57,608 nucleotides of DNA from assembly GCA_029262515.1 (NCBI GenBank), contig JAJCZH010000001.1, forward strand, positions 1 through 57,608, given 5' to 3'. The notes under the pieces were generated by a model. It was not told the origin of the DNA and made no database searches. It saw only the letters and a program-made list of their open reading frames with translations. Positions within the stretch are counted from its first letter, which is position 1. Every line of letters begins with the position of its first letter. Of this stretch, positions 8,386-18,104 are shown one piece after another. Made by a program: the position numbers and the translations under genes. The DNA comes from Deltaproteobacteria bacterium. GTDB taxonomy: Bacteria > Desulfobacterota > GWC2-55-46 > JADFVP01.

Positions 8386-10863
8386 TTACGCACGCGGCTG
8401 GTTGCGGCTCTTTTTATTAGCGCCTGTTGCAGTCTTCTTTTTAGATGCCGGTTTAGACTTTGGGCTCTTCATGTTTCCGGTACTTCTCTTTTTGCTCTCC
8501 TTGGCAAAGACTATCTTTACCACCTCATCCATATGCTTTACCGGCCTGAACTTGACTTTCTTGCGCACGTCCGGAGGTATTTCGCTGAGGTCCTTTTCAT
8601 TTCTTTCGGGCATTACCACGGTCTTCATCTTGGCTCTTAGAGCGGCCAGGGATTTCTCCTTGAGCCCGCCTATCGGCAGGACCCGGCCCCGAAGCGTAAT
8701 CTCGCCGGTCATTGCGACGTCACGCCTGACCGGGGTTCTAGTAAGGGCCGAGATTATGGCCGTTGCCATGGTCACCCCTGCGCTCGGTCCATCCTTCGGA
8801 ATCGCGCCGGACGGGACGTGGATATGGATGTCGAGGGTCTTGAAGTCTTCGGTAATCCCGAGTTCCGTTGCGCGGGAGCGCGTGTAGCTGAGCGCCGCCT
8901 GCGCACTCTCCTTCATAACGTCGCCGAGCTGGCCGGTAAGAGAGAGCGAACCGCGCCCTTTCATTATGGTGGCCTCTATGTAGAGGATCTCTCCGCCGAC
9001 AGGGGTCCATGCAAGGCCGGTGGCAACGCCGATTTCGTCCCGCTTCTGCTCGTCGTCGGGTATGAATCTCGGCACGCCGAGGTACTCATGCAGGTTCTTC
9101 TGCGTTATGGAGGTAACGCTCTTGTACCCGCCCGCAACCTTGCGTGCTACCTTGCGGCAGATGGAGGCTATCTCGCGCTCGATATTCCTAAGGCCGGCTT
9201 CTCTAGTGTACTCGCTGATTACCTTTCTCGTAGTCGCATCGGAGATTGAGATAAGCCTCCTTGTAAGGCCGTGTTCGGTAATCTGTCTCGGTACAACGTA
9301 TTTTTTGGCTATCTGGAGCTTCTCTTCCTCTGTGTAACCCGGAAGGTTTATTATCTCCATACGGTCTCTTAACGGCGCTGGAATCGGGTCTGCCGTATTT
9401 GCGGTCATTATAAACATGACGTCGGAGAGGTCGTACGGGACATTGAGGTAGTGGTCGGAGAAGGCGTTGTTCTGCTCAGGGTCCAGTACCTCAAGCAGCG
9501 CGCTCGAAGGGTCTCCGCGAAAGTCCATGCCGATCTTGTCGATCTCGTCCATCATGAAGACCGGGTTGGTGGTGCCTGCCTGCTTGATGCCCTGGATAAT
9601 ACGGCCGGGCAGCGCGCCGACGTAAGTTCTGCGGTGGCCCCGTATCTCTGCCTCGTCCTTTATGCCGCCTAGCGATATACGGACGAACTCGCGGCCCATG
9701 CTCCTGGCAATAGATTTTCCTAAAGAGGTCTTGCCGACTCCGGGAGGGCCTACGAAGCAGAGGATCGGCCCTTTCGTGTCGTTCTTCAGCTTTCTGACCG
9801 CAAGGAATTCGAGTATCCGCTCCTTGATCTTCTCAAGGTCGTAGTGGTCGGTATCGAGTATCTTCTTCGCCTTGACGAGGTCGATGACGTCTTTAGTGTA
9901 CTTGGACCACGGAAGGTCTACAAGCCACTCGAGGTACGTTCTTATGAGGCCGGCCTCGGCTGCGTCGGGGTGCATCATGTCGAGCCTGTCCGCCTGCTTA
10001 ATAGCCTCTTTCTCGACGGCGGGCGGCATCTTCGCCTCGGTTATCTTATTCCTGAGTTCTTCGCTCTCTTCATCCTTATCTTCGATATCTCCGAGTTCGT
10101 TTTTGATGGCGCGCATCTGCTCACGCAGAAAGTACTCCCTCTGCGACTTGTCCATCTCGTCCTTGGCCTGCGACTGTATGTGGGCCTGCATCTGAGAGAC
10201 CTGGAGCTCTTTATTTATATGATCGCTGACCTTGCGGAGCCTTGCAACCGGATCGCGTGTCTCAAGTATCTCTTGCGACTCGTTTATCTTGAGCCCGAGG
10301 TTAGACGCTACCAAGTCGGCCATGCGTCCGGGGTCGGCGATGTTTTCAACGATCATCATCACTTCCTGAAAGACCACCTTGCCGAGAGAGGCGAGCCTGT
10401 CGAGCTGCTCTTTTACGTTGCGCATCAGGGCCTCTATTTCGAGCGTCGGCCCTGTCGGCTCCATTTCAGGTTTCTTCGATATCTCGACGATGTATGACGG
10501 TTTGGTCTGTATGAATTTAGAGATACGCGCGCGGGTCAGCCCCTGCACCAGAATCTTTACGCGTCCGTCAGGAAGCTTGAGCATGCGCATTATCATGCAG
10601 ACGGTCCCGTTTCTGTAGATATCCTTGGAGTTGGGGTCGTCGTCGGTTATATCTTTCTGCGTGGCTGCGAAGATCAGGCGGTCTTTCGTCAGCGCTGAGT
10701 CTACCGCGTTAATAGAGCGGTCTCTGCCGACAAAAAGAGGCACTATCATGAACGGGAATATTACTACGTCCCTTACCGGCAGCAGCGGCAGAGTATCTGG
10801 TATGACTAGCTGTTCCTCGTCTATGTCGAGAGCTTCTCTTATCTCATCATCGTCTTCGATCAT
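8386..10863 (-). CDS. lon: ATP-dependent protease Lon
   Basis: An 825-residue Lon of usual length. It has the N-terminal LON substrate-binding domain (about 20-215), a helical region, an AAA+ module with Walker [10 protein letters not shown] (about 365-375) and Walker B VFMMDEID, and a C-terminal protease domain with the catalytic serine in PKDGPSAG and catalytic lysine in [11 protein letters not shown] lysine- and serine-rich tail of about 35 residues follows the protease domain. Lon degrades damaged and regulatory proteins in the cytoplasm. It directly follows hsp20 on the same strand with a 20-base gap, so the two proteostasis genes are probably expressed together from the promoter at 11382-11411. 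Confidence 0.97.
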   Translation of the reverse strand: MIEDDDEIREALDIDEEQLVIPDTLPLLPVRDVVIFPFMIVPLFVGRDRSINAVDSALTKDRLIFAATQKDITDDDPNSKDIYRNGTVCMIMRMLKLPDGRVKILVQGLTRARISKFIQTKPSYIVEISKKPEMEPTGPTLEIEALMRNVKEQLDRLASLGKVVFQEVMMIVENIADPGRMADLVASNLGLKINESQEILETRDPVARLRKVSDHINKELQVSQMQAHIQSQAKDEMDKSQREYFLREQMRAIKNELGDIEDKDEESEELRNKITEAKMPPAVEKEAIKQADRLDMMHPDAAEAGLIRTYLEWLVDLPWSKYTKDVIDLVKAKKILDTDHYDLEKIKERILEFLAVRKLKNDTKGPILCFVGPPGVGKTSLGKSIARSMGREFVRISLGGIKDEAEIRGHRRTYVGALPGRIIQGIKQAGTTNPVFMMDEIDKIGMDFRGDPSSALLEVLDPEQNNAFSDHYLNVPYDLSDVMFIMTANTADPIPAPLRDRMEIINLPGYTEEEKLQIAKKYVVPRQITEHGLTRRLISISDATTRKVISEYTREAGLRNIEREIASICRKVARKVAGGYKSVTSITQKNLHEYLGVPRFIPDDEQKRDEIGVATGLAWTPVGGEILYIEATIMKGRGSLSLTGQLGDVMKESAQAALSYTRSRATELGITEDFKTLDIHIHVPSGAIPKDGPSAGVTMATAIISALTRTPVRRDVAMTGEITLRGRVLPIGGLKEKSLAALRAKMKTVVMPERNEKDLSEIPPDVRKKVKFRPVKHMDEVVKIVFAKESKKRSTGNMKSPKSKPASKKKTATGANKKSRNQPRA

Positions 10864-10883
10864 GACTACCTCTTTTGGAGCGG

Positions 10884-11336
10884 TTATTTCGACTCTATCG
10901 CTACGCGTTTTGTAGCGGCCCGTTTGTCTTTTATCCGTGGAATACTTATCGTCAGTGTTCCGTTTTTATAAAGTGCTTTTATTTTTGCCGTATCGACCGG
11001 GAACGGAAGCTCTACCGAACGGTAGATGCGGCCAAAGACGCGCTCCATGCAGACGTAGTTAACCTTGTCGTCTTCGAGGCAGTCGTACTTCATAGCCTTG
11101 ATGGTTACGGCGCCTCCGTTTACCAGGACTTCGATATCCTCTTTGCGGACTCCCGGCATCTCTATCTCTATAGTCAGCTCGACGTTCGTTGAGTACATAT
11201 CGGCGTTGGGCATGTGGGTGATCGGCTCGTGGCCGGGCCCGAGCAAGTCCTCGGTCTTGTCTCCGATAAGGTTAGAGATATTACTTACCTCAAATGAGGA
11301 TAGGTTAGAGCGTTGTTTCTTTGAGATCTTAGCCAT
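10884..11336 (-). CDS. Hsp20 / alpha-crystallin small heat-shock protein
   Basis: A 150-residue small heat-shock protein. The alpha-crystallin domain spans about residues 45-140, with [19 protein letters not shown] and the terminal [10 protein letters not shown] signature. I use the ATG at 11336 because it has a GAGG ribosome-binding site eight bases upstream and the longer frame would need a TTG start. These ATP-independent holdases keep unfolded proteins soluble. A good sigma-70 promoter lies upstream, and lon follows after 20 bases. Confidence 0.93.
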   Translation of the reverse strand: MAKISKKQRSNLSSFEVSNISNLIGDKTEDLLGPGHEPITHMPNADMYSTNVELTIEIEMPGVRKEDIEVLVNGGAVTIKAMKYDCLEDDKVNYVCMERVFGRIYRSVELPFPVDTAKIKALYKNGTLTISIPRIKDKRAATKRVAIESK

Positions 11337-11381
11337 GGTTACTGCCTCGCTCAAGTGTGTGAGTACGACTTCAATATATAA

Positions 11382-11411
11382 ACTATAGTCTCACTCCGTC
11401 AGGATTGTCAA
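11382..11411 (-). promoter_or_regulatory. Sigma-70-type promoter of hsp20-lon
   Basis: On the minus strand a perfect TTGACA (11406-11411 complement) is followed after 18 bases by TATAGT (11382-11387 complement), one mismatch from the -10 consensus. It sits about 45 bases before the hsp20 start codon, between galU and hsp20. No CIRCE element is present here. Confidence 0.65.
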
Positions 11412-11429
11412 ATAAAATGGGCTCGAATA

Positions 11430-12329
11430 CTACAGTTTGAGACTTTTGAGGAATCTTTTCAGATCAGTTGAGATGTCTGAGTGCTTGAGTCCGTATGAGA
11501 TGTTCGCTTTCAAGAAACCGAGTTTGTCTCCGGCATCGTAGCGGTCGCCCTCGAACTCGCAGGCGTATATCTCCTCAGTCTCCAGGAGGGTACGAAGCGC
11601 GTCGGTTAGCTGCAGCTCTCCGCCTCGCCCTTTTTTTGTCTTTTCGAGGGATTTAAAGATGCCGGGCGTTAATATATAGCGCCCGATGATCGCCAGGTTG
11701 CTTGGCGGGTTCTTCTGAGGTTTTTCCACAAGGTCGGTTATCCTATAGGTTCCGGGCCCTACCTTCTCGCCCTGGATCACTCCATAGAGGTGGGTCTGGT
11801 TTTTCGGTACCTTCTGCACCGCGATTACCGAGGCGTTAACCTTGTTGTAGAGCTTCATCATCTGCTTGGTGGCCGGTACCTTTGCGTCTATTATATCGTC
11901 GCCCAAGAGCACAACAAAGGGCTCGTCTGAGACGAGGTTCTTTGTGATCTGCACCGCATGGCCGAGGCCGAGCGGCTGCTTCTGGCGCGTGTACGCATAC
12001 GTTACGCGGTCCGATATCTCGCGTATCATCTTCAAGAGCTGCTTCTTGCCCTTCTCTTTTAAAAGGGATTCGAGCTCGAAAGAGATATCGAAGTGGTCCT
12101 CTATGGCGGTCTTGCCCATGCCCGTTACTATTATTATCTCTTCAATGCCTGAGTCCGCGGCCTCCTCGATCACGTACTGGATGAGGGGCTTGTCTACAAG
12201 CGGCAGCATTTCCTTTGGAATAGCTTTTGTGGCGGGAAGAAAACGGGTGCCGAAGCCTGCCGCCGGAAAGACGGCCTTCTTTATCTTTTTAGGTTTTGAT
12301 TTTGAGGACGGACTCTTTTTGGTAGTCAA
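11430..12329 (-). CDS. galU: UTP-glucose-1-phosphate uridylyltransferase
   Basis: A 299-residue nucleotidyltransferase. The signature AGFGTRFLPATKAIPKEMLP is at about residues 24-43, followed by KPLIQYVIEEA, LGDDII, and VEKP. It makes UDP-glucose from UTP and glucose-1-phosphate, feeding cell-envelope polysaccharides. The glycogen synthase at 15909 belongs to related glucose metabolism. It has a short lysine- and serine-rich N-terminal extension. About 240 non-coding bases separate it from the DUF2971 gene upstream. Confidence 0.96.
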   Translation of the reverse strand: MTTKKSPSSKSKPKKIKKAVFPAAGFGTRFLPATKAIPKEMLPLVDKPLIQYVIEEAADSGIEEIIIVTGMGKTAIEDHFDISFELESLLKEKGKKQLLKMIREISDRVTYAYTRQKQPLGLGHAVQITKNLVSDEPFVVLLGDDIIDAKVPATKQMMKLYNKVNASVIAVQKVPKNQTHLYGVIQGEKVGPGTYRITDLVEKPQKNPPSNLAIIGRYILTPGIFKSLEKTKKGRGGELQLTDALRTLLETEEIYACEFEGDRYDAGDKLGFLKANISYGLKHSDISTDLKRFLKSLKL

Positions 12330-12571
12330 TTTCTATAATCCTGTCTGAAGTTACGGTCTTGGGTTGATATAATATAGTCACGTAAAGAGAGGATGGTAAG
12401 ACAAAAGCAGGGTAAATGATAAGCTATTTAAAGGGTGTAAGTCAAGCGGGAGGGAGCGTGAGAGCGTATATTGGGCGCAGATAGGCTGTTCTATGTTTTT
12501 TCGTACAAGGGAGTATCGCAAGCCGGTTGAATATTTAGTATTGTCCACCCTCCACTACTTAACTTACAAGG

Positions 12572-13204
12572 TTACCTTCTCGATTTTGTTGCTATGTTTA
12601 CCCATCTTATATTTTCAATAAGACCAGTTCTATAAAGTTTTATAGAACTGCAACCGGGCATCTGTTTTATAATTTTAATAACTGTCTTTGCTACGGGCTT
12701 GGGGAGCCAGGGGCTTAATATAATTGACTCAATACATTTAAGTTTTATTGGGAAGCTGATATTTTTTGTTTGCTTATTCGTATTGTGATAGATAACTCGG
12801 AATTCGGCTTCGTCTCTGCATGGCCATCGTTTGATGAATGGAAGCTTATCTAATAATGGGTATTTTTTCTCTAGATCATCTATCTTTTTATAGAGTACTG
12901 GTCCATATTGTATTGCAGGGTTGTTAAAACTTGTGAGGAGTTTATCTTTATTGAATGTAATGAATATACCACTGGAATTACCTGCAAAAACCTTCCAATG
13001 ATGAAATGTTTCATTTTTAGTAGTGAAACAGAGTGCTAATACTGACTCAAGTTTCTTCTGTTTACTATATTGCTTAATATAGTTGGTGTCATTACGGTCT
13101 TCCCATAAATCAGGGTCGAGAAGTGTTATTTGTTTGTTTTTGAGTATATCAAAGAGAATTGGTAAGCTTGTGTATCTGAACAATAGGTTGTTGTTCTTTG
13201 GCAT
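12572..13204 (-). CDS. DUF2971-family protein
   Basis: A 210-residue protein resembling the DUF2971 family. The N-terminal LLFRYTSLPILFDILKNKQ and LLDPDLWEDRNDTN and the central ALCFTTKNETFHHWKVFAG are characteristic. Molecular function is unknown; members occur sporadically in bacterial accessory regions. The ATG at 13204 is chosen for its GTGAGG ribosome-binding site. The codon use is clearly AT-richer (AAT, AAA, ATT, TTT frequent) than the flanking galU and uvrD genes, which points to recent acquisition. No signal peptide or membrane segment is visible. Confidence 0.75.
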   Translation of the reverse strand: MPKNNNLLFRYTSLPILFDILKNKQITLLDPDLWEDRNDTNYIKQYSKQKKLESVLALCFTTKNETFHHWKVFAGNSSGIFITFNKDKLLTSFNNPAIQYGPVLYKKIDDLEKKYPLLDKLPFIKRWPCRDEAEFRVIYHNTNKQTKNISFPIKLKCIESIILSPWLPKPVAKTVIKIIKQMPGCSSIKLYRTGLIENIRWVNIATKSRR

Positions 13205-13269
13205 AACACGCCTCACTTTATTGAGAGGGTATAAAAGCACCATTCTAATATTGCGTAAAGGGGCACCCT

Positions 13270-15576
13270 TTAGGCCAGCATCAGGTTGGCGTACTTGACC
13301 ACCAGTTTCTTCGTTACGCCGTTTCTAAAACTGACGGTAAGCTTGGTATCGTCGCCCGTGCCCTCTTTGGCGCGTATTACTCCGGGGCCGAAGGCCGGGT
13401 GTGTTACCCGCATGCCGGTGCGCCAATTAAAGGAGGAGGCGCCAGCCCGGTGGGTAGAAGGGTCGAGCTGCGATTCGTCGTTGGTGTAGTAGACTTCGTC
13501 ACTAGCTGTGTGAGTATTGTCGGGCGCGGTAAAGATATCGGAAGAGTCCGAAGGGGAGTCGGAGTGTGAATTGTCCGACGCGTAGACGTTACGGTCTAGG
13601 TAGACTCCGTTGTCGCTGTTGTTTCTATTGTACTCCCGGTTTTTTCTCATAAAACCGGAGTCGTCTGTGTGCAGCTCTATGAACTCAGGGGCTATCTCGT
13701 CTATAAAGCGGCTTCTTAAGCGGTAGCTCGATTCACCGTACACAGAGCGCGATCGTGCCGAAAGCAGATGCAACCGCTCCTTGGCGCGCGTCATGCCGAC
13801 GTAACAGAGCCTGCGCTCTTCCTCCAACTCGTCGGGTGAGTCGGCGGAGCGCGAGTGCGGAAATAGCCCCTCTTCCATGCCGGTCATAAAGACGTTTTTG
13901 AACTCAAGGCCCTTTGCAGAGTGCAGCGTCATGAGGGTCAGGCGGTCGGAGTTCTCGACAAAGCTGTCTACGTCGCTTATAAGCGCCACGTGGTCTAAAA
14001 AGTCCGCGAGCCCGGCGTCGGGGTTGGCGCGCTCGTAATCTTTTATCGCGGAGACTAGCTCGAATAAGTTCTCTACTCTCTCTGCGGCCTCGTCCGTGCC
14101 TTCGTCCTGAAGCATCATCATGTAACCGGAGTCTTCAATCAGGCGTAGAGTCAGTTCGCTCAACCGTTCCGTTCCGGCCTCCGAGCGGAAGCTCTCGATC
14201 GCTTCAACAAAACTTGCGGCACGCGTCTTGTTGAGCCTGCCTTCGGCGCATGCGATCTTCATGGCCTCTATAAGGTCTACTCCGCGTTCGGCCCCGAGGT
14301 TTATAATGTTGCCGAGCGTTACCTTGCCGATCTTTCTCGGCGGCGTATTGACCACGCGCTTGAAGCTTATCGAGTCGTTCGGGTTGAGCACGACTCGTAA
14401 GTACGCTATCGCGTCCCTGATCTCTTTTCGATCATAGAATCGGGTGCCGCCGAGGATGACGTACGGTATGCCCTCGCGTATCAACTGCTCCTCAAATACA
14501 CGGCTCTGGGCATTGGTTCTGTAGAAGACGGCTGAGTCGCGGTACGCCGAGTCTGACTTGTCGGCGAGCTTTTTCAGGAGGCGTATCATCAACCGCGCCT
14601 CTTCGTATTCGTTCAACGCCTCTTCATAGTGGGCGGGAGAGCCGTGCGGGTTGTCGGTCCAGAGCGCCTTCTCCATGCGGTTGCTGTTCTTCTCTATTAT
14701 GGAGTTTGCCGCAGAGAGGATCGATTGCGTGGAGCGGTAGTTCTGTTCGAGTTTTAAAATCGCCGCGTCCGGGTAGTCGGACTGAAAGTCGAGTATGTTC
14801 TTTATGCACGCCCCGCGCCATGCGTAGATAGACTGGTCCGGGTCTCCGACGGCAAAGAGGTTTTCTGATTCCTTGGCGAGCAGGTTGGTCAAGAGGTACT
14901 GCGCCTTGTTGGTATCCTGGTACTCGTCTACGAGTATGTAGCGAAAGCGGCTGCGGTACTTCTCTAAAAGTTCCGGCTTCTCGGTAAAGAGTTTTATCGG
15001 CTCGCAGATAAGGTCCCCGAAGTCGAGCACGCCCATCTTTCTGAGCCGCCTCTGGTACTCTGTATAGATCTTTGCCACGCGCTCGCCGAGAAAGTCCGCC
15101 GCGTAATCTGCCGCGAACTCTTCGGGGCCGATGTTCTCGTTCTTGGCGGAATTGATCTTGTTCAGAACGTTACGCGGGTTGAAGGCCTTGTCCGGTATAT
15201 TGAGCGCGGCCATCGACTCCTTTATGAGGGCCTTCTGGTCGTCATCGCCGTAGACCGTAAGGCCGTGCGAGTTTGCCGAGGCCTCTGTTCTCAATATACG
15301 GAGTCCGAGAGAGTGGAAGGTGCCGAGCCATAACGAGTGCGCCTTGTGGCCGATGAGGTCGTGGAGCCGCTCGCTCATCTCGCCTGCGGCCTTGTTAGTA
15401 AAGGTGACCGCAAAGATGGATGAGGGGTCAACGCCCGCGCGCTCTACGAGGTAGGCAATGCGCGAGGTAAGTACGCTCGTTTTTCCGCTTCCTGCCCCGG
15501 CGAGGATCAGGAGCGGGCCGTCGCCGTATGTTACCGCTTCGTGCTGAACTGGGTTGAGTCTTTTTAGGAATGGCAT
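13270..15576 (-). CDS. pcrA: UvrD/PcrA-type superfamily 1 DNA helicase
   Basis: A 768-residue SF1A helicase. It has the Q-motif LNPVQHEAV, Walker A AGAGSGKTS, Walker B LVDEYQDTN, the GDPDQSIYAWRGA motif, EQNYRST, and a late HSAKGLEFKNVFMTG and VGMTRAKERL. The C-terminal Tudor-like segment (VTHPAFGPGVI) that binds RNA polymerase in PcrA/UvrD is present, following a serine/asparagine-rich low-complexity linker. I use the ATG at 15576 rather than a TTG 60 bases upstream. It acts in nucleotide-excision and mismatch repair and in removing stalled polymerases. pcrA versus uvrD naming is uncertain. Confidence 0.93.
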   Translation of the reverse strand: MPFLKRLNPVQHEAVTYGDGPLLILAGAGSGKTSVLTSRIAYLVERAGVDPSSIFAVTFTNKAAGEMSERLHDLIGHKAHSLWLGTFHSLGLRILRTEASANSHGLTVYGDDDQKALIKESMAALNIPDKAFNPRNVLNKINSAKNENIGPEEFAADYAADFLGERVAKIYTEYQRRLRKMGVLDFGDLICEPIKLFTEKPELLEKYRSRFRYILVDEYQDTNKAQYLLTNLLAKESENLFAVGDPDQSIYAWRGACIKNILDFQSDYPDAAILKLEQNYRSTQSILSAANSIIEKNSNRMEKALWTDNPHGSPAHYEEALNEYEEARLMIRLLKKLADKSDSAYRDSAVFYRTNAQSRVFEEQLIREGIPYVILGGTRFYDRKEIRDAIAYLRVVLNPNDSISFKRVVNTPPRKIGKVTLGNIINLGAERGVDLIEAMKIACAEGRLNKTRAASFVEAIESFRSEAGTERLSELTLRLIEDSGYMMMLQDEGTDEAAERVENLFELVSAIKDYERANPDAGLADFLDHVALISDVDSFVENSDRLTLMTLHSAKGLEFKNVFMTGMEEGLFPHSRSADSPDELEEERRLCYVGMTRAKERLHLLSARSRSVYGESSYRLRSRFIDEIAPEFIELHTDDSGFMRKNREYNRNNSDNGVYLDRNVYASDNSHSDSPSDSSDIFTAPDNTHTASDEVYYTNDESQLDPSTHRAGASSFNWRTGMRVTHPAFGPGVIRAKEGTGDDTKLTVSFRNGVTKKLVVKYANLMLA

Positions 15577-15908
15577 TTTATCTTTTTTTCGGGGCCGTCG
15601 ATCTTGACGGGTTTTATTAAATATCGGTCCGGTCAATGAGTGTTTAGTATATCATGAGAGAAAGGGGCGAGCAGCTTTTTTTTGACGAATTTTTGCCCGG
15701 TTTTCTGCTCCGTTTGTCAGTGAAACTCCGTTTCTATTCGTTACTTCGGTCTGGTTATGCGTAATAATTCGCCCGATTTCGTCACCCGTCGTCCTGCTTT
15801 TGACCATTTAATACGGTAGCGGAAAGCCTGTTGATGAGAGGCTGCCTCACCTGAAGAGGTTTTATAAACCCTTGCAAACAGGGCATATTTTTGATAACTT
15901 TTTCTATT
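15577..15908. other. Divergent intergenic region between pcrA and glgA
   Basis: About 330 bases without a convincing gene. It must contain the divergent promoters of the helicase gene (minus) and glgA (plus). I see no confident -35/-10 pair. A TTG at 15891 preceded by AGGG at 15880-15883 could be the true glgA start. Confidence 0.5.
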
Positions 15909-17414
15909 ATGGGAATGCGAGTTATCTATGTAGCCTCGGAGATGAAACCTCTGGCGCAGACCGGTGGCCTTGGCGACGTGGCCCGCGCGTTGCCGCTTGC
16001 GCTCGAAGCCGAAGGCTGTAAGGTCTCGGTTTTCCTGCCTTTTTATTCTTTTATAGAAACCTCCGATATTGAAATTAAAGCTGCCGGCGTTACCGTAAAG
16101 GTACCGATCGGGGCAAGGGAGGTTAGCGCTGTTATCTATAAGGCCGACATAGCCGGTCCTGACGTCTATCTAGTTAAAATTGATGAGTATTTCGACCGTT
16201 CCCACCTCTACGGCACCCCGGAACTCGGCGGTTATTTCGACAACCTGGAACGGTATGCGGCCTTCTCCCGGGCGGTCATAGAGGCCGTTGTTGCACTCGA
16301 TCTCAAGCCCGATATATTCCACTGTAACGACTGGCAGACCGGCCTGTTGCCGATATACCTGAAGGATTCTTATACGCTCGAAGCGATTGAAGCACTTGAT
16401 ATTACTGAAAAAAAGAAGAAGAAGTACCGTGAGGTCAGTGCGGTGCCTACGCTCTTTACCATCCACAATCTCGCCTACCAGGGAACCTTTGAGGACCGGC
16501 TTTTTGAGACTCTCAACCTCTCGGGCCATCACTTTACGCATGAAGGAATAGAGTGTTACGGCCAGATAAACATGCTGAAGGCCGGAGGCGCTTTTGCTGA
16601 TATTATCACAACGGTTTCAGAGACTTACAGCCGCGAGATACAGACCCCGGAGTACGGGCACAGGCTCGACGGTTTCTTGCGTTTCCGCAGGGCCGACCTC
16701 TTTGGCGTGGTCAATGGCGCCGACTACACCGACTGGAACCCCGAGGTGGACGAGCTAATTCCGTCAAAGTACTCACCACAGGACATGAGTGGAAAACTGC
16801 AGTGCAAGAAGGCGTTGATCGAAGAGTTCGGCCTGAGGGTGCGCCTAACAACACCCGTTGTCGGCATGGTGTCGAGGTTGGCCGCGCAGAAGGGTTTCGA
16901 TATTGTCGCAGAGGCGATCGACAAGATCATGAGGCTCGGTGTCGGTATGGTGGTGCTAGGCGAGGGTGAGACCAAGTTTAGAAGGCTTATGGAGGCGCAC
17001 GCCGCAAAGCACCCCGGAAGGCTCTCTGTGAATGTCTCTTTCGATAACAGGCTCGCTCATCTCGTCGAGGCGGGAAGTGATATTTTTCTAATGCCGTCGC
17101 ATTACGAGCCGTGCGGCCTCAATCAGATATATAGCCTCAAGTACGGTACCATTCCGGTCGTAAGGGCCACGGGCGGGTTAGAAGATACGGTTAAAGGATA
17201 CGCCCCAGGGGTAGCCAGTACCGGTTTCAAGTTCAAAGAGTACGCACCTAAGGCCCTTGTAGTAAAGCTTAGACAGGCCGTGGCGCTCTATAAGCAGAAA
17301 GAGGAGTGGGCGGCTATGGTCGAGCGGGCTATGGCCGAAGACTTCTCGTGGTCGCGCTCCGCTAAAAAGTATATAGAGCTTTATTCTGTGGCGATAGGCA
17401 GAAGGTCTATATAG
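15909..17414 (+). CDS. glgA: Glycogen synthase (ADP-glucose type, GT5)
   Basis: About 501 residues. The N-terminus RVIYVASEMKPLAQTGGLGDV is the GT5 signature with the substrate-binding TGGL loop. HCNDWQTGLLP is in the first Rossmann domain, and the C-terminal domain has VSRLAAQKGFD, LMPSHYEPCGLNQ and VRATGGLEDTV. GlgA elongates alpha-1,4-glucan from ADP-glucose. The exact start is uncertain: ATG at 15909 or 15915, or a TTG at 15891 that has the better ribosome-binding site. No other glycogen gene is adjacent; the following GNAT gene is broken. Confidence 0.94.
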   Translation: MGMRVIYVASEMKPLAQTGGLGDVARALPLALEAEGCKVSVFLPFYSFIETSDIEIKAAGVTVKVPIGAREVSAVIYKADIAGPDVYLVKIDEYFDRSHLYGTPELGGYFDNLERYAAFSRAVIEAVVALDLKPDIFHCNDWQTGLLPIYLKDSYTLEAIEALDITEKKKKKYREVSAVPTLFTIHNLAYQGTFEDRLFETLNLSGHHFTHEGIECYGQINMLKAGGAFADIITTVSETYSREIQTPEYGHRLDGFLRFRRADLFGVVNGADYTDWNPEVDELIPSKYSPQDMSGKLQCKKALIEEFGLRVRLTTPVVGMVSRLAAQKGFDIVAEAIDKIMRLGVGMVVLGEGETKFRRLMEAHAAKHPGRLSVNVSFDNRLAHLVEAGSDIFLMPSHYEPCGLNQIYSLKYGTIPVVRATGGLEDTVKGYAPGVASTGFKFKEYAPKALVVKLRQAVALYKQKEEWAAMVERAMAEDFSWSRSAKKYIELYSVAIGRRSI

Positions 17415-17441
17415 GTGCGTTAAGTATCAGAGAATGGAATC

Positions 17442-17847
17442 GTGAAAGTTATCTACGACTTTACTGAGGCTCACATTCAGCAGCTCCACCGTATGTACCA
17501 AAACGAGTGGTGGCAGAAGGCCGCTCGCTGGAAGCTACTGTAAACTGCGTTGCCGGTTCACAGATATGTATCGGTATCGTAGACGACGATCATCAGTTGC
17601 AGGGCTTTGCAAGAGTCATCACGGACTTTACATTCAAAGCATTTATTTTTGACATGATTGTCTCCGAAGAGTACCGTGCCGCTGGCCTGGGAAAGAGCTG
17701 ATTTTATCGATTAAAGAGCACGGCAGTCTTAAGAGTATTTCGCATTTTGAGCTGTACTGCCTTCCTGAGTTGCAGGGCTTCTATGAACAGTCTGGCTTTT
17801 CTGCTGACGTTGGCGGCGTTAGATTGATGAGGCTGACAGATGCATAA
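17442..17847 (+). pseudogene. GNAT-family N-acetyltransferase, broken by two frameshifts
   Basis: Three consecutive pieces in three frames together make one GNAT acetyltransferase of about 135 residues. Piece 1 starts at the GTG at 17442 (VKVIYDFTEAHIQQLHRMYQ, then NEWWQK). Piece 2 (from about 17513 to 17698) reads EGRSLEATVNCVAGSQICIG and ends in the acetyl-CoA loop region EEYRAAGLGK before a TGA. Piece 3 (17698-17847) reads IKEHGSLKSISHFELYCLPE and ends LMRLTDA. Each junction is explained by loss of one base, near 17515 and near 17695. The order and completeness of the family are intact, so this is either a young pseudogene or two sequencing errors. The region after it (17848-18076) is non-coding. 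Confidence 0.8.
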
Positions 17848-17934
17848 TAGAGCATTGTGGCCGGAAAAGAGTACTCAGAACAGTGTATGTATTAGCACCT
17901 CGCGTCAACGTACAATACCTGCTCTGCAATGTTT

Positions 17935-17950
17935 TTCGCCCAGTATTGCA
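17935..17950. repeat. Dyad TGCAAT-N4-ATTGCA-like element upstream of the sigma-54 promoter
   Basis: TGCAAT at 17935-17940 and ATTGCA at 17945-17950 form a perfect six-base inverted repeat separated by the bases that end one printed line and begin the next. It lies roughly 130 bases upstream of the sigma-54 promoter at 18077, the usual distance of an enhancer for an NtrC-type activator. The half-site resembles the TGCAC half of NtrC sites but the match is weak. Confidence 0.25.
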
Positions 17951-18076
17951 CAGTAGGCATTCGCTCCTGAAAGTGCTCAATAAAGGGGCAGACCACTCCA
18001 CGATTGTAACTCAGTTATCCAACCTGTTCCATTCCAATCCGACCTAACTAATTGAATTAATAGAGACTCAAGCCTC

Positions 18077-18092
18077 TGGCATGCTTATTGCT
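18077..18092 (+). promoter_or_regulatory. Sigma-54 promoter of the ANTAR regulator
   Basis: TGGCATG-N4-TTGCT matches the -24/-12 consensus, with exactly ten bases between GG (18078-18079) and GC (18090-18091). The predicted start of transcription is near 18103, only about two bases before the ATG at 18105, so the mRNA would be almost leaderless. An NtrB/NtrC pair that could activate it is encoded at 28565-31112. Confidence 0.75.
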
Positions 18093-18104
18093 TATACTAT
18101 TGCC

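Noticed and set aside
9844-10497. Long plus-strand open frame inside lon
   Set aside because: It is an antisense shadow of a clear Lon protease gene, with no start signal or domain content.
17819-18001. Minus-strand frame of 60 residues between the broken GNAT gene and the ANTAR gene
   Set aside because: No ribosome-binding site, unusual composition and overlap with the GNAT remnant. The region is non-coding.
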